From NCBI GenBank assembly GCA_021325475.1, contig JAJPHA010000026.1:1-64000 (forward strand): a DNA stretch of 64,000 nucleotides. Reading direction: 5' to 3'. The notes beneath the pieces are model-generated. The model was not told the origin of the DNA, did no database searches, and saw only the letters and a program-made list of their open reading frames with translations. Of the stretch, positions 1-11,943 are shown in pieces. Both the position numbers and the translations under genes were made by a program. How positions within the stretch are numbered: position 1 is the first letter of the stretch; each line of letters opens with the position of its first letter. Origin of the DNA: Rhodanobacteraceae bacterium. Lineage in GTDB: Bacteria; Pseudomonadota; Gammaproteobacteria; Xanthomonadales; Rhodanobacteraceae.

Positions 1-245
1 GCGACGGCGGCGGGCATCGATGCCGGTTCCGTGGCGACCACGGGCGCGACCGCGTCGGTCGCTTGCGTCACCGTCGGCGCGATCTCCTCGTCGCCGGCGC
101 AGGGGGGATTCGTTGTAATCATGGTGGCGGGAACTACGGCATCAAAGAACGAAAGTTGTTGTGGCTCGACGCACGGCGGCGCGTCGGCTTCGGCGCCAGG
201 CGCGATGGCGGTCTGCGGACGCTCATCCGGCGACACGGCGTTCAT
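1..245 (-). CDS. N-terminal part of a CDS running off the window start; possibly RodZ-like by gene order next to pilW/rlmN
   Basis: Open minus-strand frame from ATG at 245 (MNAVSPDERPQTAIAPGAEADAPPCVEPQQLSFFDAVV...), no stop before position 1; no domain recognised in the visible part. Confidence 0.4.
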   Translation of the reverse strand, partial: MNAVSPDERPQTAIAPGAEADAPPCVEPQQLSFFDAVVPATMITTNPPCAGDEEIAPTVTQATDAVAPVVATEPASMPAAV

Positions 246-246
246 C

Positions 247-1038
247 TCAGTGCGCCTCCGGCGTCGCGGCATCGAGCGAGCGCGCCTGCTCGGAGTCCGG
301 GAAGGCGTCGCGCAGGCGTTTGGCGTAATCGCGCGCGGTGTCGGCGTGACCGAGCTTCACCTCGATGTTGCGCGCCAGCAGCAACGCCGCCGGATCCGGC
401 TTGCCGATCGCCTCGAAGCGCTGGATGAAGGCGCGCGCGCGGAAGAACTCGTTCTTGCGATACAGCACTTCGGCCAATTGGTAGAGCGCGACCGGGTTGT
501 TCGGATTGGTCTCGAGCGCGCGGCGGAAGTCGGCCTCGGCCTCGTCGAGATGGCCGTCGCCCTGTTTCAACAGGCACACCCCGGCATTGGTATACAAGGC
601 ATCGGGCGTCTTGTAGAACGGATCCTCCATCGCCCGCGCGAAGTACTGCTGCGCCTGCGCGTACTTGCCGGCGGCGCACAGGAACTGACCGTAATTGTTG
701 TTGGCATCGCCCGACTTCGGCGCCAGTTCGACCGCGCGCGCGTAGTGCTGCTCGGCGGCGCCGACGTTGCCGATGCGCTCGTAGAGCACGGCGATCACGG
801 TGTGCGCATCGACGTAGTTCGGGTCGTACTGCAAGGCCTTCTGCAGATTTTCCAGCGCCAGATCGAGCTTGCCGCGCTGCATGTAGCGCTGGCCGAGCTC
901 GACGCGCACGCGCGCGGCCTCTTCGCGCTTGTCCTGCTTCGACTCGGCCACGCCGCGGCTGCCGCCGGCGGCCATGCAGGCCGCGAGCAACGCGCCGGCG
1001 CAGCCCACCGCGAGCGTTCGCCGCAGCTCACGCCACAT
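247..1038 (-). CDS. pilW: Type IV pilus biogenesis/stability TPR lipoprotein PilW/PilF-like
   Basis: Lipobox-like [14 protein letters not shown] repeats ([28 protein letters not shown]), directly downstream of rlmN. Confidence 0.85.
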   Translation of the reverse strand: MWRELRRTLAVGCAGALLAACMAAGGSRGVAESKQDKREEAARVRVELGQRYMQRGKLDLALENLQKALQYDPNYVDAHTVIAVLYERIGNVGAAEQHYARAVELAPKSGDANNNYGQFLCAAGKYAQAQQYFARAMEDPFYKTPDALYTNAGVCLLKQGDGHLDEAEADFRRALETNPNNPVALYQLAEVLYRKNEFFRARAFIQRFEAIGKPDPAALLLARNIEVKLGHADTARDYAKRLRDAFPDSEQARSLDAATPEAH

Positions 1039-2137
1039 GGCGCGCGCCCTCCTCCAGCCGGCGGCGGAATTCGGCCTGGCGCCGGGTACGATCAAGCACC
1101 TGCCCCTTCAACTGGCCGCAGGCCGCGTCGATGTCGTCGCCGCGCGTGCGCCGCACCGTGGTGAGCACGCCGGCATCGAGCAGGATCTTCTGGAAGGCGC
1201 GGATCGTCGCCTCGTCGGAACGCTCGAACACGGTGCCGGCGAAGGTGTTGAACGGAATCAGATTGACCTTGCTCGGCAATCGGCGCATCAGCTTGATCAG
1301 TTGCCGCGCGTGCTCGGGCCGATCGTTCACGCCGCGCAGCATCGTGTACTCGAACGTGATCGAGGTGCGCGGCCGGCGCGCGGCGTAGCGCTGGCATGCC
1401 GCGATCAGTTCGTCGATCGGATATTTCTTGTTGAGCGGCACCAGTTGCGTGCGCAGCTCGTCGTTGGGCGCGTGCAGCGACACCGCGAGCGAGACGTCGG
1501 CGACTTCGCCGAGGCGATCGATCATCGGCACCAGTCCCGCCGTCGACAGCGTCACGCGCTTGTTGGCGAGCCCGAAGCCGAGGTCGTCGCGCATCACGCT
1601 CATCGCCCGCACGACGTTGTCGAAATTGAGCAGCGGCTCGCCCATGCCCATCATCACCACATTGGTGAGCTTGCGCTGCCGATGCGGCACGTTGCCGAGA
1701 TGGCGCGCCGCGACGAACACCTGACCGACGATCTCGGCGGTGGCCAGATTGCGGTTGAAGCCCTGCGTGCCGGTCGAGCAGAACCGGCAGTTGAGCCCGC
1801 AGCCGATTTGCGAGGACACGCACAGCGTGCCGCGGTTCGATTCCGGGATGAACACCGTCTCGACCGCGTTGCCGCCGTCCATGCCGAGCAGCCACTTGTG
1901 GGTGGCGTCGGCGGCCTGCTTCTCGAACAGGATCTTCGGCGGCACGATCTCGGCGACGGCCTCGAGCTTTTCGCGCAAGGCCTTGCCGACATCGGTCATC
2001 TGCGCGAACTCGGTGACGTGGCGGTGATAGATCCACTTCATCACCTGCTCGGCGCGATACGGCTTCTCGCCGAGCTCGGCGAACAGGTCGCGCAAGCCGT
2101 GCCGATCGTAGTCGAGCAGATTGAGTTTCGTCGTCAC
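1028..2137 (-). CDS. rlmN: Dual-specificity RNA methyltransferase RlmN (radical SAM)
   Basis: [24 protein letters not shown] radical-SAM CxxxCxxC motif and full-length family similarity. Confidence 0.96.
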   Translation of the reverse strand: MTTKLNLLDYDRHGLRDLFAELGEKPYRAEQVMKWIYHRHVTEFAQMTDVGKALREKLEAVAEIVPPKILFEKQAADATHKWLLGMDGGNAVETVFIPESNRGTLCVSSQIGCGLNCRFCSTGTQGFNRNLATAEIVGQVFVAARHLGNVPHRQRKLTNVVMMGMGEPLLNFDNVVRAMSVMRDDLGFGLANKRVTLSTAGLVPMIDRLGEVADVSLAVSLHAPNDELRTQLVPLNKKYPIDELIAACQRYAARRPRTSITFEYTMLRGVNDRPEHARQLIKLMRRLPSKVNLIPFNTFAGTVFERSDEATIRAFQKILLDAGVLTTVRRTRGDDIDAACGQLKGQVLDRTRRQAEFRRRLEEGARHVA

Positions 2138-2149
2138 GGCTCCGGGACC

Positions 2150-2575
2150 TCAGCGCGGGCACAGCTCCGTGCCCGAGAAAAAGTACGCAATTTCCACTTT
2201 TGCCGTTTCCGGCGCGTCGGAGCCGTGCACGGCGTTGGCGTCGATCGACTGCGCGAAATCGGCGCGGATCGTGCCGGGCGCGGCCTTCTTCGGATCGGTG
2301 GCGCCCATCAGATCGCGGTTCTTCTGGATCGCGCCTTCGCCCTCGAGCACCTGGATCATCACCGGCCCGGAGATCATGAACTCGACCAGCGGCTGGAAGA
2401 ACGGCCGCTCGCGATGCACCGCATAGAACCCTTCGGCTTCCGCGCGCGACAACTGCTTCATCTTGGCGGCGACGATCTTCAAGCCGGCCTTTTCGAATCG
2501 CGTGTAGATTTCACCGATGACGTTCTTCGCCACGGCATCGGGTTTGATGATGGACAAGGTGCGCTCCAGCGCCAT
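2150..2575 (-). CDS. ndk: Nucleoside diphosphate kinase
   Basis: [23 protein letters not shown]...[20 protein letters not shown], active-site NAVHGSD. Confidence 0.97.
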   Translation of the reverse strand: MALERTLSIIKPDAVAKNVIGEIYTRFEKAGLKIVAAKMKQLSRAEAEGFYAVHRERPFFQPLVEFMISGPVMIQVLEGEGAIQKNRDLMGATDPKKAAPGTIRADFAQSIDANAVHGSDAPETAKVEIAYFFSGTELCPR

Positions 2576-2771
2576 GCAGTCGTCTCCGCTTCGGTGCAGT
2601 AGTGAGGAAAATCCCCGGAATGCGAATCGTAGCACCAAATTCGCGGCATTCCACGGGGTTAGCTCACAAAATGGCGGACAATTCTAGTTCCGCCGGGGGC
2701 GGCGATCCGCCGGTCCGCCCGGTGGTGGCAGGCTGCGCGCGTTGACCGGTGCGCCGCCTCCGCCCTATCCT

Positions 2772-2787
2772 TCAAACGCCCGTTTGA
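2772..2787. promoter_or_regulatory. Candidate operator of the adjacent PsrA-like TetR regulator (TCAAACGCCCGTTTGA)
   Basis: 7-bp inverted repeat TCAAACG-CC-CGTTTGA 45 nt upstream of the TetR start; fits the reported PsrA pattern (G/C)AAAC-N2-4-GTTT(G/C). Confidence 0.6.
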
Positions 2788-2832
2788 GCGCGCGCCGGGT
2801 GGAACGATCGCCCGGCGCCGGCGGACCGACGC

Positions 2833-3450
2833 GTGAACTCGCCCCATTTCTCGACCAAACAACGGATCCTCGATTCGGCCGAAGCGCTGTTCGCGCGCCA
2901 TGGCTTCGCCGGCGCCTCGCTGCGCCAGGTCACGGCCGCGGCCAAGGTGAATCTGGCGGCGGTCAACTACCACTTCGGCTCCAAGGAAAACCTCATCAAC
3001 GAGGTGTTCCGGCGCCGCCTCGACGTGCTCAACAGCGAGCGCCTGCAGGCGCTTTCCGCCGCCCTCGCGGCGCCGGAGGTGCGCCTGGAAGACGTGCTCG
3101 CGGCCTTCATCCGCCCGGCCCTGGCCATGGCCCAGGACGAGCACGGCGGCGCCGGCTTCGTCCGCGTGCTGGCGCGGGCGTATGCCGAGCACAACACGCA
3201 ATTGCGCAAGTTCCTGCACGACAACTACAGCCCGACGCTCAAGCAGTTCGCCGCGGCGTTCGCCCGGTTGCTGCCGCATCTGGACAAGCAGGAACTGTAC
3301 TGGCGGCTCGACATCGTCAGCGGCGCGCTCACCTATGCGATGGCCGATTTCGGCCTGATCAAGCGCCGCGGCACCACACCGCAGCAGCACCAGGAACTGG
3401 CCGTCCAGCATCTGATCAAGTTCGCCGCCGCCGGATTGCGCGCGCCGTGA
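2833..3450 (+). CDS. TetR/AcrR-family regulator, PsrA-like (fatty-acid responsive)
   Basis: N-terminal HTH ...QVTAAAKVNLAAVNYHFGSKENLINEVF closely resembles PsrA; next to fad genes. Confidence 0.85.
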   Translation: MNSPHFSTKQRILDSAEALFARHGFAGASLRQVTAAAKVNLAAVNYHFGSKENLINEVFRRRLDVLNSERLQALSAALAAPEVRLEDVLAAFIRPALAMAQDEHGGAGFVRVLARAYAEHNTQLRKFLHDNYSPTLKQFAAAFARLLPHLDKQELYWRLDIVSGALTYAMADFGLIKRRGTTPQQHQELAVQHLIKFAAAGLRAP

Positions 3451-3491
3451 CGCCCGAATCTCCCGAATATCGACCACCCGCGAGTATCCTC

Positions 3492-5870
3492 ATGACTACC
3501 CCGTCGCTACGCATCCGCAAGGCCGCCGTCCTCGGCGCGGGCGTGATGGGCGCGCAGATCGCCGCGCACCTGACCAACGCCAATGTCGAGACCGTGCTGT
3601 TCGACCTGCCCGCCAAGGACGGCGATCCGAACGGCATCGTGCTCAAGGCCATCGACAATCTGAAGAAGCTCTCGCCGGCGCCGCTGGCGGACAAGTCGCG
3701 CGCCGGTGCCATCGTGCCGGCCAACTACGACCAGCACCTCGAGCTGCTGCGCGGCTGCGACCTGATCATCGAGGCGATCGCCGAACGACTGGACTGGAAG
3801 CGCGATCTGTATGCGCGGATCGCCCCGTACCTGGCCAAGACCGCCGTGCTCGCCAGCAATACTTCTGGCTTGAGTATCAATGCCTTGGCGGATGTTCTTG
3901 ACGAAAGTCTTCATCACCGGTTCTGCGGCGTGCATTTCTTCAATCCGCCGCGTTACATGCACTTGGTCGAGCTCATCCCCTGCGCCAAGACCGACCGCGC
4001 CGTGCTGGACGGCCTCGAGGCGTTTCTCACCACCACCCTCGGCAAGGGCGTGGTCTTCGCCAAGGACACGCCGAACTTCATCGGCAATCGCATCGGCGTG
4101 TTCTCGATGCTGGCGACGATGCATCACACCGAGCAGTACGGGCTGCCCTACGACGTCGTCGATGCGCTCACCGGCCCGGCGATCGGCCATCCGAAGAGCG
4201 CGACCTACCGCACCGCCGACGTGGTCGGCCTGGACACCATGGGCCACGTCATCAAGACCATGCAGGAGCAGTTGCCGAACGATCCGTGGCATCGTTACTT
4301 CAAGTCGCCGGCGGTGATCGAGGCACTGATCGCCAAAGGCGCGCTCGGCCAGAAGAGCGGCGCCGGCTTCTTTCGCAAGGTCGGCAAGGAGATCCTGGTG
4401 CTCGACCCGGCCAAGGCCGACTACGTGCCGCAGACCGGCAAGGTCAGCGACGAGGTGGCCGCGATCCTCAAGCTCAAGAACCCGGCCGAGCAGTTCGCCA
4501 GGTTGCGCGCGAGCAAGGACCCGCAGGCGCAGTTCCTGTGGGCGATCCATCGCGACCTGTTCCACTATGCCGCCTGGTGTCTTGCCGACATCGCCGACTC
4601 GGCGCGCGACGTCGATTTCGCCATGCGCTGGGGCTACGGCTGGAAGCTCGGCCCGTTCGAGACTTGGCAGGCGGCCGGCTGGGCCGACGTGGCGCGCTCG
4701 ATCGCCGAGGACATCGCCGCCGGCAAGGCGATGAGCAGCCAACCCCTGCCCGCCTGGGCGAGCGACCCCGCGCGCCGCGGCGTGCACGACGCGGACGGTT
4801 CCTATTCGGCCGCGACCGGCCGCCAGGTGCCCCGCTCCACGGCGCCGGTCCATCGCCGCCAGTTGTTTCCGGAAACCGTGCTCGGCACGAGCCTCGATCG
4901 CGGCACGACGATCTTCGAAACCGACGAGGCGCGGCTGTGGAATCTGGGCGGCGACGACATCGCCATTCTCTCGTTCAAGACCAAGATGCACACCTTGAGC
5001 GCCGGCGTGATCGATGCGGTGCAGCGCGCGATCGACACCGCCGAGCGCGACCACAAGGCGCTGGTGATCTGGCAGGACAGCGAGCCGTTCAGCGCCGGCG
5101 CCAACCTGAGCGAGGCGGTCGCCCTGCTCAAGGCGGGCCGGATCGCCGAATTCGAGGCATTCGTCGCGCGCTTCCAGGAGACCAGCCAGCGCCTCAAGTT
5201 CGCGCTCGTGCCGGTGGTCGCCGCGGTGCGCGGCATGGCGCTCGGCGGCGGCTGCGAGTTGCAGATGCACTGCGCGCGCACGGTGGCGGCGCTGGAGAGC
5301 TACATCGGTCTGGTCGAAGCCGGTGTCGGCCTGCTGCCGGCCGGCGGCGGGTTGAAGGAAATCGCCATCCGCGCCGCGCAACAAGCCGTCGGCGGCGACG
5401 TGTTCGGTGCCTTGCGGGCGTATTTCGAAACGGTGGCAATGGCCAAGGTCTCGGGCAGCGCGCTCGAAGCCAGGGAACTCGGCCTGCTCCGCCCGAGCGA
5501 CGTCGTCGTGTTCCATGCCGACGAGTTGCTGTACGTGGCCAAGAACGAAGCGAACGCGCTCGCCGAATCGGGCTGGCGGCCGCCGTTGCCGAACCGGCAG
5601 ATCCCGGTCGCCGGCGACGTCGGCGCGGCGACGTTCAAGGCCAGCCTGGTCAATATGCTCGAAGGCCGCTTCATTTCGCCGCACGACATGGAAGTCGCCG
5701 GTCGCATCGCCGAGGTGCTGTGCGGCGGTGCGATCGAGCGCGGCTCGCTGGTCGACGAACCATGGCTGCTCGACCTCGAACGCCGGCACTTCGTCGCGCT
5801 CGCGCAAATGCCGAAGACGCAGGAGCGCATCGCGCATACGCTGGCGACGGGCAAGCCGTTGCGGAACTGA
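3492..5870 (+). CDS. 3-hydroxyacyl-CoA dehydrogenase / enoyl-CoA hydratase bifunctional protein
   Basis: Rossmann VLGAGVMGAQIAAHL, HFFNPPRYMHLVELIP, later crotonase-like domain (GMALGGGCELQMHC). Confidence 0.93.
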   Translation: MTTPSLRIRKAAVLGAGVMGAQIAAHLTNANVETVLFDLPAKDGDPNGIVLKAIDNLKKLSPAPLADKSRAGAIVPANYDQHLELLRGCDLIIEAIAERLDWKRDLYARIAPYLAKTAVLASNTSGLSINALADVLDESLHHRFCGVHFFNPPRYMHLVELIPCAKTDRAVLDGLEAFLTTTLGKGVVFAKDTPNFIGNRIGVFSMLATMHHTEQYGLPYDVVDALTGPAIGHPKSATYRTADVVGLDTMGHVIKTMQEQLPNDPWHRYFKSPAVIEALIAKGALGQKSGAGFFRKVGKEILVLDPAKADYVPQTGKVSDEVAAILKLKNPAEQFARLRASKDPQAQFLWAIHRDLFHYAAWCLADIADSARDVDFAMRWGYGWKLGPFETWQAAGWADVARSIAEDIAAGKAMSSQPLPAWASDPARRGVHDADGSYSAATGRQVPRSTAPVHRRQLFPETVLGTSLDRGTTIFETDEARLWNLGGDDIAILSFKTKMHTLSAGVIDAVQRAIDTAERDHKALVIWQDSEPFSAGANLSEAVALLKAGRIAEFEAFVARFQETSQRLKFALVPVVAAVRGMALGGGCELQMHCARTVAALESYIGLVEAGVGLLPAGGGLKEIAIRAAQQAVGGDVFGALRAYFETVAMAKVSGSALEARELGLLRPSDVVVFHADELLYVAKNEANALAESGWRPPLPNRQIPVAGDVGAATFKASLVNMLEGRFISPHDMEVAGRIAEVLCGGAIERGSLVDEPWLLDLERRHFVALAQMPKTQERIAHTLATGKPLRN

Positions 5871-5875
5871 AAACC

Positions 5876-5948
5876 AGGGCCGAGGGCCAAGAGCCAAGAG
5901 CCGAAAAGCCGCACCCTCAGCCCTCGGCCCTCACCCCTCAGCCCTTAT
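5876..5948. repeat. Facing heptamer-periodic inverted repeat (AGGGCCG type)
   Basis: Left arm AGGGCCG-AGGGCCA-AGAGCCA-AGAGCCG; right arm CCCTCAG-CCCTCGG-CCCTCAC-CCCTCAG-CCCTTAT. Confidence 0.8.
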
Positions 5949-5965
5949 CTCCGAAGGACTCCTCC

Positions 5966-7162
5966 ATGAACCGCCAAATCCAAGACGCCTACATCGTCGC
6001 CGCCGTGCGCACGCCGGTCGGCAAGGCCCCGCGCGGCGTGTTCCGCAACACCCGTCCGGACGATCTGCTCGCCTTCGCCATCGATGCTGCATTGTCCCGA
6101 ATTCCACAAGTGGACAAAGCGCACATCGAGGACGTCATCATCGGCTGCGCCATGCCCGAGGCCGAGCAGGGCATGAACGTCGCGCGCATCGCCGTGCTGC
6201 TCGCCGGCCTGCCGCACGGCGTGCCCGCGGTGACGATCAATCGCTTCTGCTCCTCGGGGTTGCAGGCAGTGGCGATGGCCGCCGACCGCATCCGCCTCGG
6301 TGAAGCGGATTTGATGATCGGCGGCGGCACCGAAAGCATGAGCATGGTGCCGATGATGGGCTTCCATCCGGTGTTCAACCCGGCCATCTTCCGCGACGAG
6401 CACATTGGCATCGCCTACGGCATGGGCATCACCGCCGAGAAGGTCGCCGAGCGCTGGAAGGTGACGCGCGAGCAGCAGGACGAATTCGCCGTCGCCAGCC
6501 ACGCCAAGGCGCTGGCCGCGATCCAGAACGGCGAGTTCGCCGACGAGATCGCGCCGTACACGCTGGCCGACCATTACCCCGATCTCGGCCAACGCGGCAT
6601 CGTCGACGATACGCGCGTGATCCGCAACGACGAGGGTCCGCGCCCCGGCACCACGGCGGACGCGCTGGCCCGGCTGAAACCGGTATTCCGCGCCAACGGC
6701 ACGGTGACCGCCGGCAATTCCTCGCAGATGTCGGACGGCGCCGCGGCGGTGGTGCTGGCCAGTGAGAAGGCGATCAAGCAATACGGCCTCACCCCGCTCG
6801 CGCGGTTCGTCGGCTTCGATGTCGCCGGCGTGCCGCCGGAGATCATGGGCATCGGTCCCAAGGAAGCGATTCCGAAGGTCTGCCGGCGCACCGGCGTCAC
6901 ACCGGACGCGCTCGACTGGATCGAACTCAACGAAGCCTTCGCGGCGCAGGCGCTGGCGGTGATCCAGGATCTCGGCCTCGACCCGGCCAGGGTCAATCCG
7001 CTCGGCGGCGCGATCGCGCTCGGTCATCCGCTCGGCGCGACCGGCGCGGTGCGCATCGCCACGCTGGTCCATGGCCTGCGCCGGCGCAAGCAGAAGTACG
7101 GCATGGTGACGATGTGCATCGGCACCGGCATGGGCGCGGCGGGGATCTTCGAGGCGGTGTAG
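5966..7162 (+). CDS. Acetyl-CoA C-acyltransferase (thiolase), FadA-like
   Basis: NRFCSSGLQAVAMAA active Cys motif, GGAIALGHPLGATGA, CIGTGMGAAGIFE. Confidence 0.95.
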   Translation: MNRQIQDAYIVAAVRTPVGKAPRGVFRNTRPDDLLAFAIDAALSRIPQVDKAHIEDVIIGCAMPEAEQGMNVARIAVLLAGLPHGVPAVTINRFCSSGLQAVAMAADRIRLGEADLMIGGGTESMSMVPMMGFHPVFNPAIFRDEHIGIAYGMGITAEKVAERWKVTREQQDEFAVASHAKALAAIQNGEFADEIAPYTLADHYPDLGQRGIVDDTRVIRNDEGPRPGTTADALARLKPVFRANGTVTAGNSSQMSDGAAAVVLASEKAIKQYGLTPLARFVGFDVAGVPPEIMGIGPKEAIPKVCRRTGVTPDALDWIELNEAFAAQALAVIQDLGLDPARVNPLGGAIALGHPLGATGAVRIATLVHGLRRRKQKYGMVTMCIGTGMGAAGIFEAV

Positions 7163-7189
7163 CGGAACGCCGGCCGCGTCCCCGCGCCG

Positions 7190-8377
7190 CTAGGCGAGCT
7201 TCGGCAACCGGCCGCGCAAGCTGTCGGCATCGTGCGGTCCGGGTTCGACGATGAGTTCGCGCGCGGCCTCGACCTGGCCCCAGACGTTCCATAGCAGCAC
7301 GCCGCGCACGCGGCCGCCGTCGAGGTAGTACACCACGCCCTCGTGGTACGGCTGCGTCCACTGTTCGACGATGTCGAGACGATCGTCGAGCGTGCCGACC
7401 GCCTCGTAGCCGAGGTCGAACATATCGGAATAGAAGAACGGCAGCGTGGTGTAGGGCTCGTCCTCGCCCGTCATCATGCGCCCGGCATGGTGGCCCATGC
7501 TGATCGCGGCGTTCTCGTGCTCCACGCGCACATGCGCGCCGAGCGCGGCGCAGGGGAAACGGGCGACGTCGCCGGCGGCGAAGATGTCGGGATCGGTCGT
7601 GCGCAGACGGTCGTCCACGACGATGCCGTCGTCGAACGCCAATCCCGCCTGCTGCGCGAGCTGCGTGTTCGGGGTCACGCCGAGTCCGGCCACGACGGCA
7701 TCGACGGCGAGCCTGGTGCCGTCGGCGAGCGCGAGTTCGGCGCCGCTCTCGCCGGCGCGGCCGCCGCCGACGCGCGCGCCCGGACGGGCGTCGACACCGC
7801 GCTCGCGATAGTAGCCGTTGAGGAATTCGGCGAGTGCGGCGGGATAACGGCCGGCGCCGATCGCGGCACCGGGAAACAGCAGCGTGACCCGGCAGCCTTG
7901 CCCGGCCAACGCCGCGGCGAGCTCGCTGCCGATGAAGCCGCCGCCGACCACGGCGATGTGCGCACCGGCCACGGCCAAGCGGCGCAGGGCGAGGTAATCG
8001 TCGAGGGTGCGGAAGTCGATCGCGCGCTTGCCCGCGAACGGCAGGCGTCGCGGCGCGGCGCCGGTGGCGAGCAGCAGGCAGCGATAGCCATAGGTGTCGC
8101 CGCGGTCGTCGCGCGCGCGGCGCGCCGTGCGATCGAGGGTGACGATCCGCCGACCGAGATGCAGCTTCGCCACCGCTTTCGTGCCGAGATCGATCGCCTC
8201 GACCGACTTGTCGCCCTTCCACAGGGTTTTCGACAGCGGTGGCCGTTCGTACGGCGCATGCTTGTCGTCACCGACGATGCCGATGCGCGCCTGCGGCGCG
8301 CGCTCGTGGATGGCCTTGACCGCGGCGTCGGCGGTCATGCCCGCGCCGACGATCAGATAATCGTACCGGTACTCCAT
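7190..8377 (-). CDS. FAD-dependent pyridine nucleotide-disulfide oxidoreductase
   Basis: YLIVGAGMTADAAVKAI FAD-binding, second Rossmann IAVVGGGFIGSELAAAL, APRRLPFAGKR. Confidence 0.88.
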   Translation of the reverse strand: MEYRYDYLIVGAGMTADAAVKAIHERAPQARIGIVGDDKHAPYERPPLSKTLWKGDKSVEAIDLGTKAVAKLHLGRRIVTLDRTARRARDDRGDTYGYRCLLLATGAAPRRLPFAGKRAIDFRTLDDYLALRRLAVAGAHIAVVGGGFIGSELAAALAGQGCRVTLLFPGAAIGAGRYPAALAEFLNGYYRERGVDARPGARVGGGRAGESGAELALADGTRLAVDAVVAGLGVTPNTQLAQQAGLAFDDGIVVDDRLRTTDPDIFAAGDVARFPCAALGAHVRVEHENAAISMGHHAGRMMTGEDEPYTTLPFFYSDMFDLGYEAVGTLDDRLDIVEQWTQPYHEGVVYYLDGGRVRGVLLWNVWGQVEAARELIVEPGPHDADSLRGRLPKLA

Positions 8378-8430
8378 GGCCGCACTCCGCGGAGCCGGGC
8401 GATCAGCATACCGCGCGGCGCGGAGGCAGG

Positions 8431-9720
8431 CTACCGGCCGAAACCGTCGTAGAAGATGCGATCGCCGCTCTGCGCCTCGAAGGCGCCGATGTCCGTGGCC
8501 GCGCCGACGCGTCGCGCGAACGCCGCGCCGCGTTGATCCGAGGGGATCGTCCCCGGCGGGAACGTCGGGCCGGCGTCGAGTGCGCAGGATCCCGACGGCA
8601 CGGCGTGGGTTGGCGTCGGACCACCGTTGTCGGCGAGCGCGGCGAGATTCGGTGCACAGCTCCGCGTGTCGTTCGGCAAGACCACCATGCCGGAGGTGCC
8701 GACCAGATTGTGATCGCCCGAGACGGTGAGCGACTTGCCGCTGTCCATGTCGTTGGCGCCGGTATTGCCCTGCACCAAGGTCGCCGTCATCGTATGCGCC
8801 GGGCTCGCCGGCACCGTCCCGAGCAGCACGCCGCCACCGCTGTTGGCGGTGATGGTCGTGAACGTGGCGGAGAAAACCTGCGTGTACACGCCACCACCAC
8901 CGGAGGCGGCGCTGTTGCCGCTGATCGTGGTGTTCGTGAGACTCACCTTGTAGGCCGAGATGCCGCCGCCGCTGTAATTGGTGGAATTGCCGCTGATGGT
9001 CGAACCCTTCGCGGTGACCGAACCCGAACTGCCGTAGACGAAGATGCCGCCACCGCCGGTAAAGTTCGCGCTCGTCGCCTGATTGTTGCTGACCACGGAA
9101 TCGACCAGCGTCACGGCGCCGCCTTGCGCGTGGATGCCGCCGCCGCCGAGGGCGCTGTTGCCGGTCACCACCGAATTGGCCAGTGTCACCAAGGCGTACG
9201 TCGCCTCGACCGCGCCGCCATAGGCCGTGGAGTTGCCGTTCTTCAGTGTCACGCCTTGCAAGGTCAGGTCGGCGGTGGTCTCGATCAGGCGGAAATCCGG
9301 CGTGCCCGAAACCGTGCTTCGTTGCAGCGTCACCAGCGGCTTGCCCGCGGCGTCGACGGCGCCGGCGATGGTCATGGGCTTCGTCAGCGCCAGCGCGCTC
9401 ATCGTCGACGGCGCCGGATTGGCGAACGTGATCGCATAGTTCGCCGGAATGCGCACCGTATCGTTGCTGCCGAACGCGCCGCCGCTGTTGCTGCAATTGC
9501 TGCCGCCGACCGGACTGCCCTGCTGGATCGAGGCGACCGCATCGACGAGGGCGCAATGACCCGCCACGCTCGTGCCGGCAGGATCGTTCACCACGATGGT
9601 GGCCGCCGGCAGCCAGCCGCAAAATCCGACACCCAAGGCCGCCGCGAGCGGCCGCAGGCGCGGCGACGACAAAAAAACCCCTCGCGCGCGGCGCCCGCGC
9701 GCGTTCGAACGATTGCGCAT
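8431..9720 (-). CDS. Secreted right-handed beta-helix / choice-of-anchor-Q-type protein
   Basis: Signal-like N-terminus, repeated NSVVTGNSALGGGGI/TTISGNSAASGGGGVY motifs, DNGGPTPTHAVPSGSCALDAGP, C-terminal IFYDGFGR; GGGGAG Shine-Dalgarno before ATG at 9720. Confidence 0.8.
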   Translation of the reverse strand: MRNRSNARGRRARGVFLSSPRLRPLAAALGVGFCGWLPAATIVVNDPAGTSVAGHCALVDAVASIQQGSPVGGSNCSNSGGAFGSNDTVRIPANYAITFANPAPSTMSALALTKPMTIAGAVDAAGKPLVTLQRSTVSGTPDFRLIETTADLTLQGVTLKNGNSTAYGGAVEATYALVTLANSVVTGNSALGGGGIHAQGGAVTLVDSVVSNNQATSANFTGGGGIFVYGSSGSVTAKGSTISGNSTNYSGGGISAYKVSLTNTTISGNSAASGGGGVYTQVFSATFTTITANSGGGVLLGTVPASPAHTMTATLVQGNTGANDMDSGKSLTVSGDHNLVGTSGMVVLPNDTRSCAPNLAALADNGGPTPTHAVPSGSCALDAGPTFPPGTIPSDQRGAAFARRVGAATDIGAFEAQSGDRIFYDGFGR

Positions 9721-9802
9721 GTTTCTCCCCGGATCGCTGGTCAAAGATCGGGCCCGCCTGCATGGGGCGGGCCCGTGCTGTTCAGACTGTCACCGCGCTA
9801 GT

Positions 9803-10225
9803 TTAGACGACGGTCAAGGTCACCTCAACGTTGCCGCGGGTCGCGTTGGAATACGGGCAGACCCGGTGCGCCTTCTCGACCAATGCCTGCGCCTTGGCCC
9901 GATCCAGGCCCGGAATCGAGACCTTCAGTTCCACCTGCAGGCCGAAGCCGTGCGCGATCGGGCCGATGCCGACGGCGCTGTCGATCGAGATGTCCGGCGG
10001 TACGGCGATCTTCTCCTGGCCGGCGACGAACTTGATCGCGCCGATGAAACACGCCGCGTAGCCGCAAGCGAACAACTGCTCGGGATTGACGCCCTCGCCG
10101 GTGCCGCCCATCTCCTTCGGCGGCTTGAGCACCACGTCGATGCGCCCGTCGGACGAGCGCGCCCGACCGTCGCGTCCGCCGGTGGCTCTGGCGTGGGCGG
10201 TGTACAGCACTTTTTCGAGCTTCAT
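9803..10225 (-). CDS. ohr: Organic hydroperoxide resistance protein (Ohr/OsmC family)
   Basis: NPEQLFACGYAACFIGAI and AHRVCPYSNATRGNVEV catalytic Cys motifs. Confidence 0.94.
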   Translation of the reverse strand: MKLEKVLYTAHARATGGRDGRARSSDGRIDVVLKPPKEMGGTGEGVNPEQLFACGYAACFIGAIKFVAGQEKIAVPPDISIDSAVGIGPIAHGFGLQVELKVSIPGLDRAKAQALVEKAHRVCPYSNATRGNVEVTLTVV

Positions 10226-10243
10226 GGATGCCTCCTCGTTACG

Positions 10244-11893
<1,650 letters not shown>

Positions 11894-11943
11894 GGGCGCG
11901 GACTATACCGCAGCGGTGCGGATTGCGTCCGCGCGGATCGCGT

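Noticed and set aside
9750-9774. GGGCCCGCC...GGCGGGCCC hairpin as a terminator of ohr
   Set aside because: Strong stem but no T-tract on either side; left unassigned
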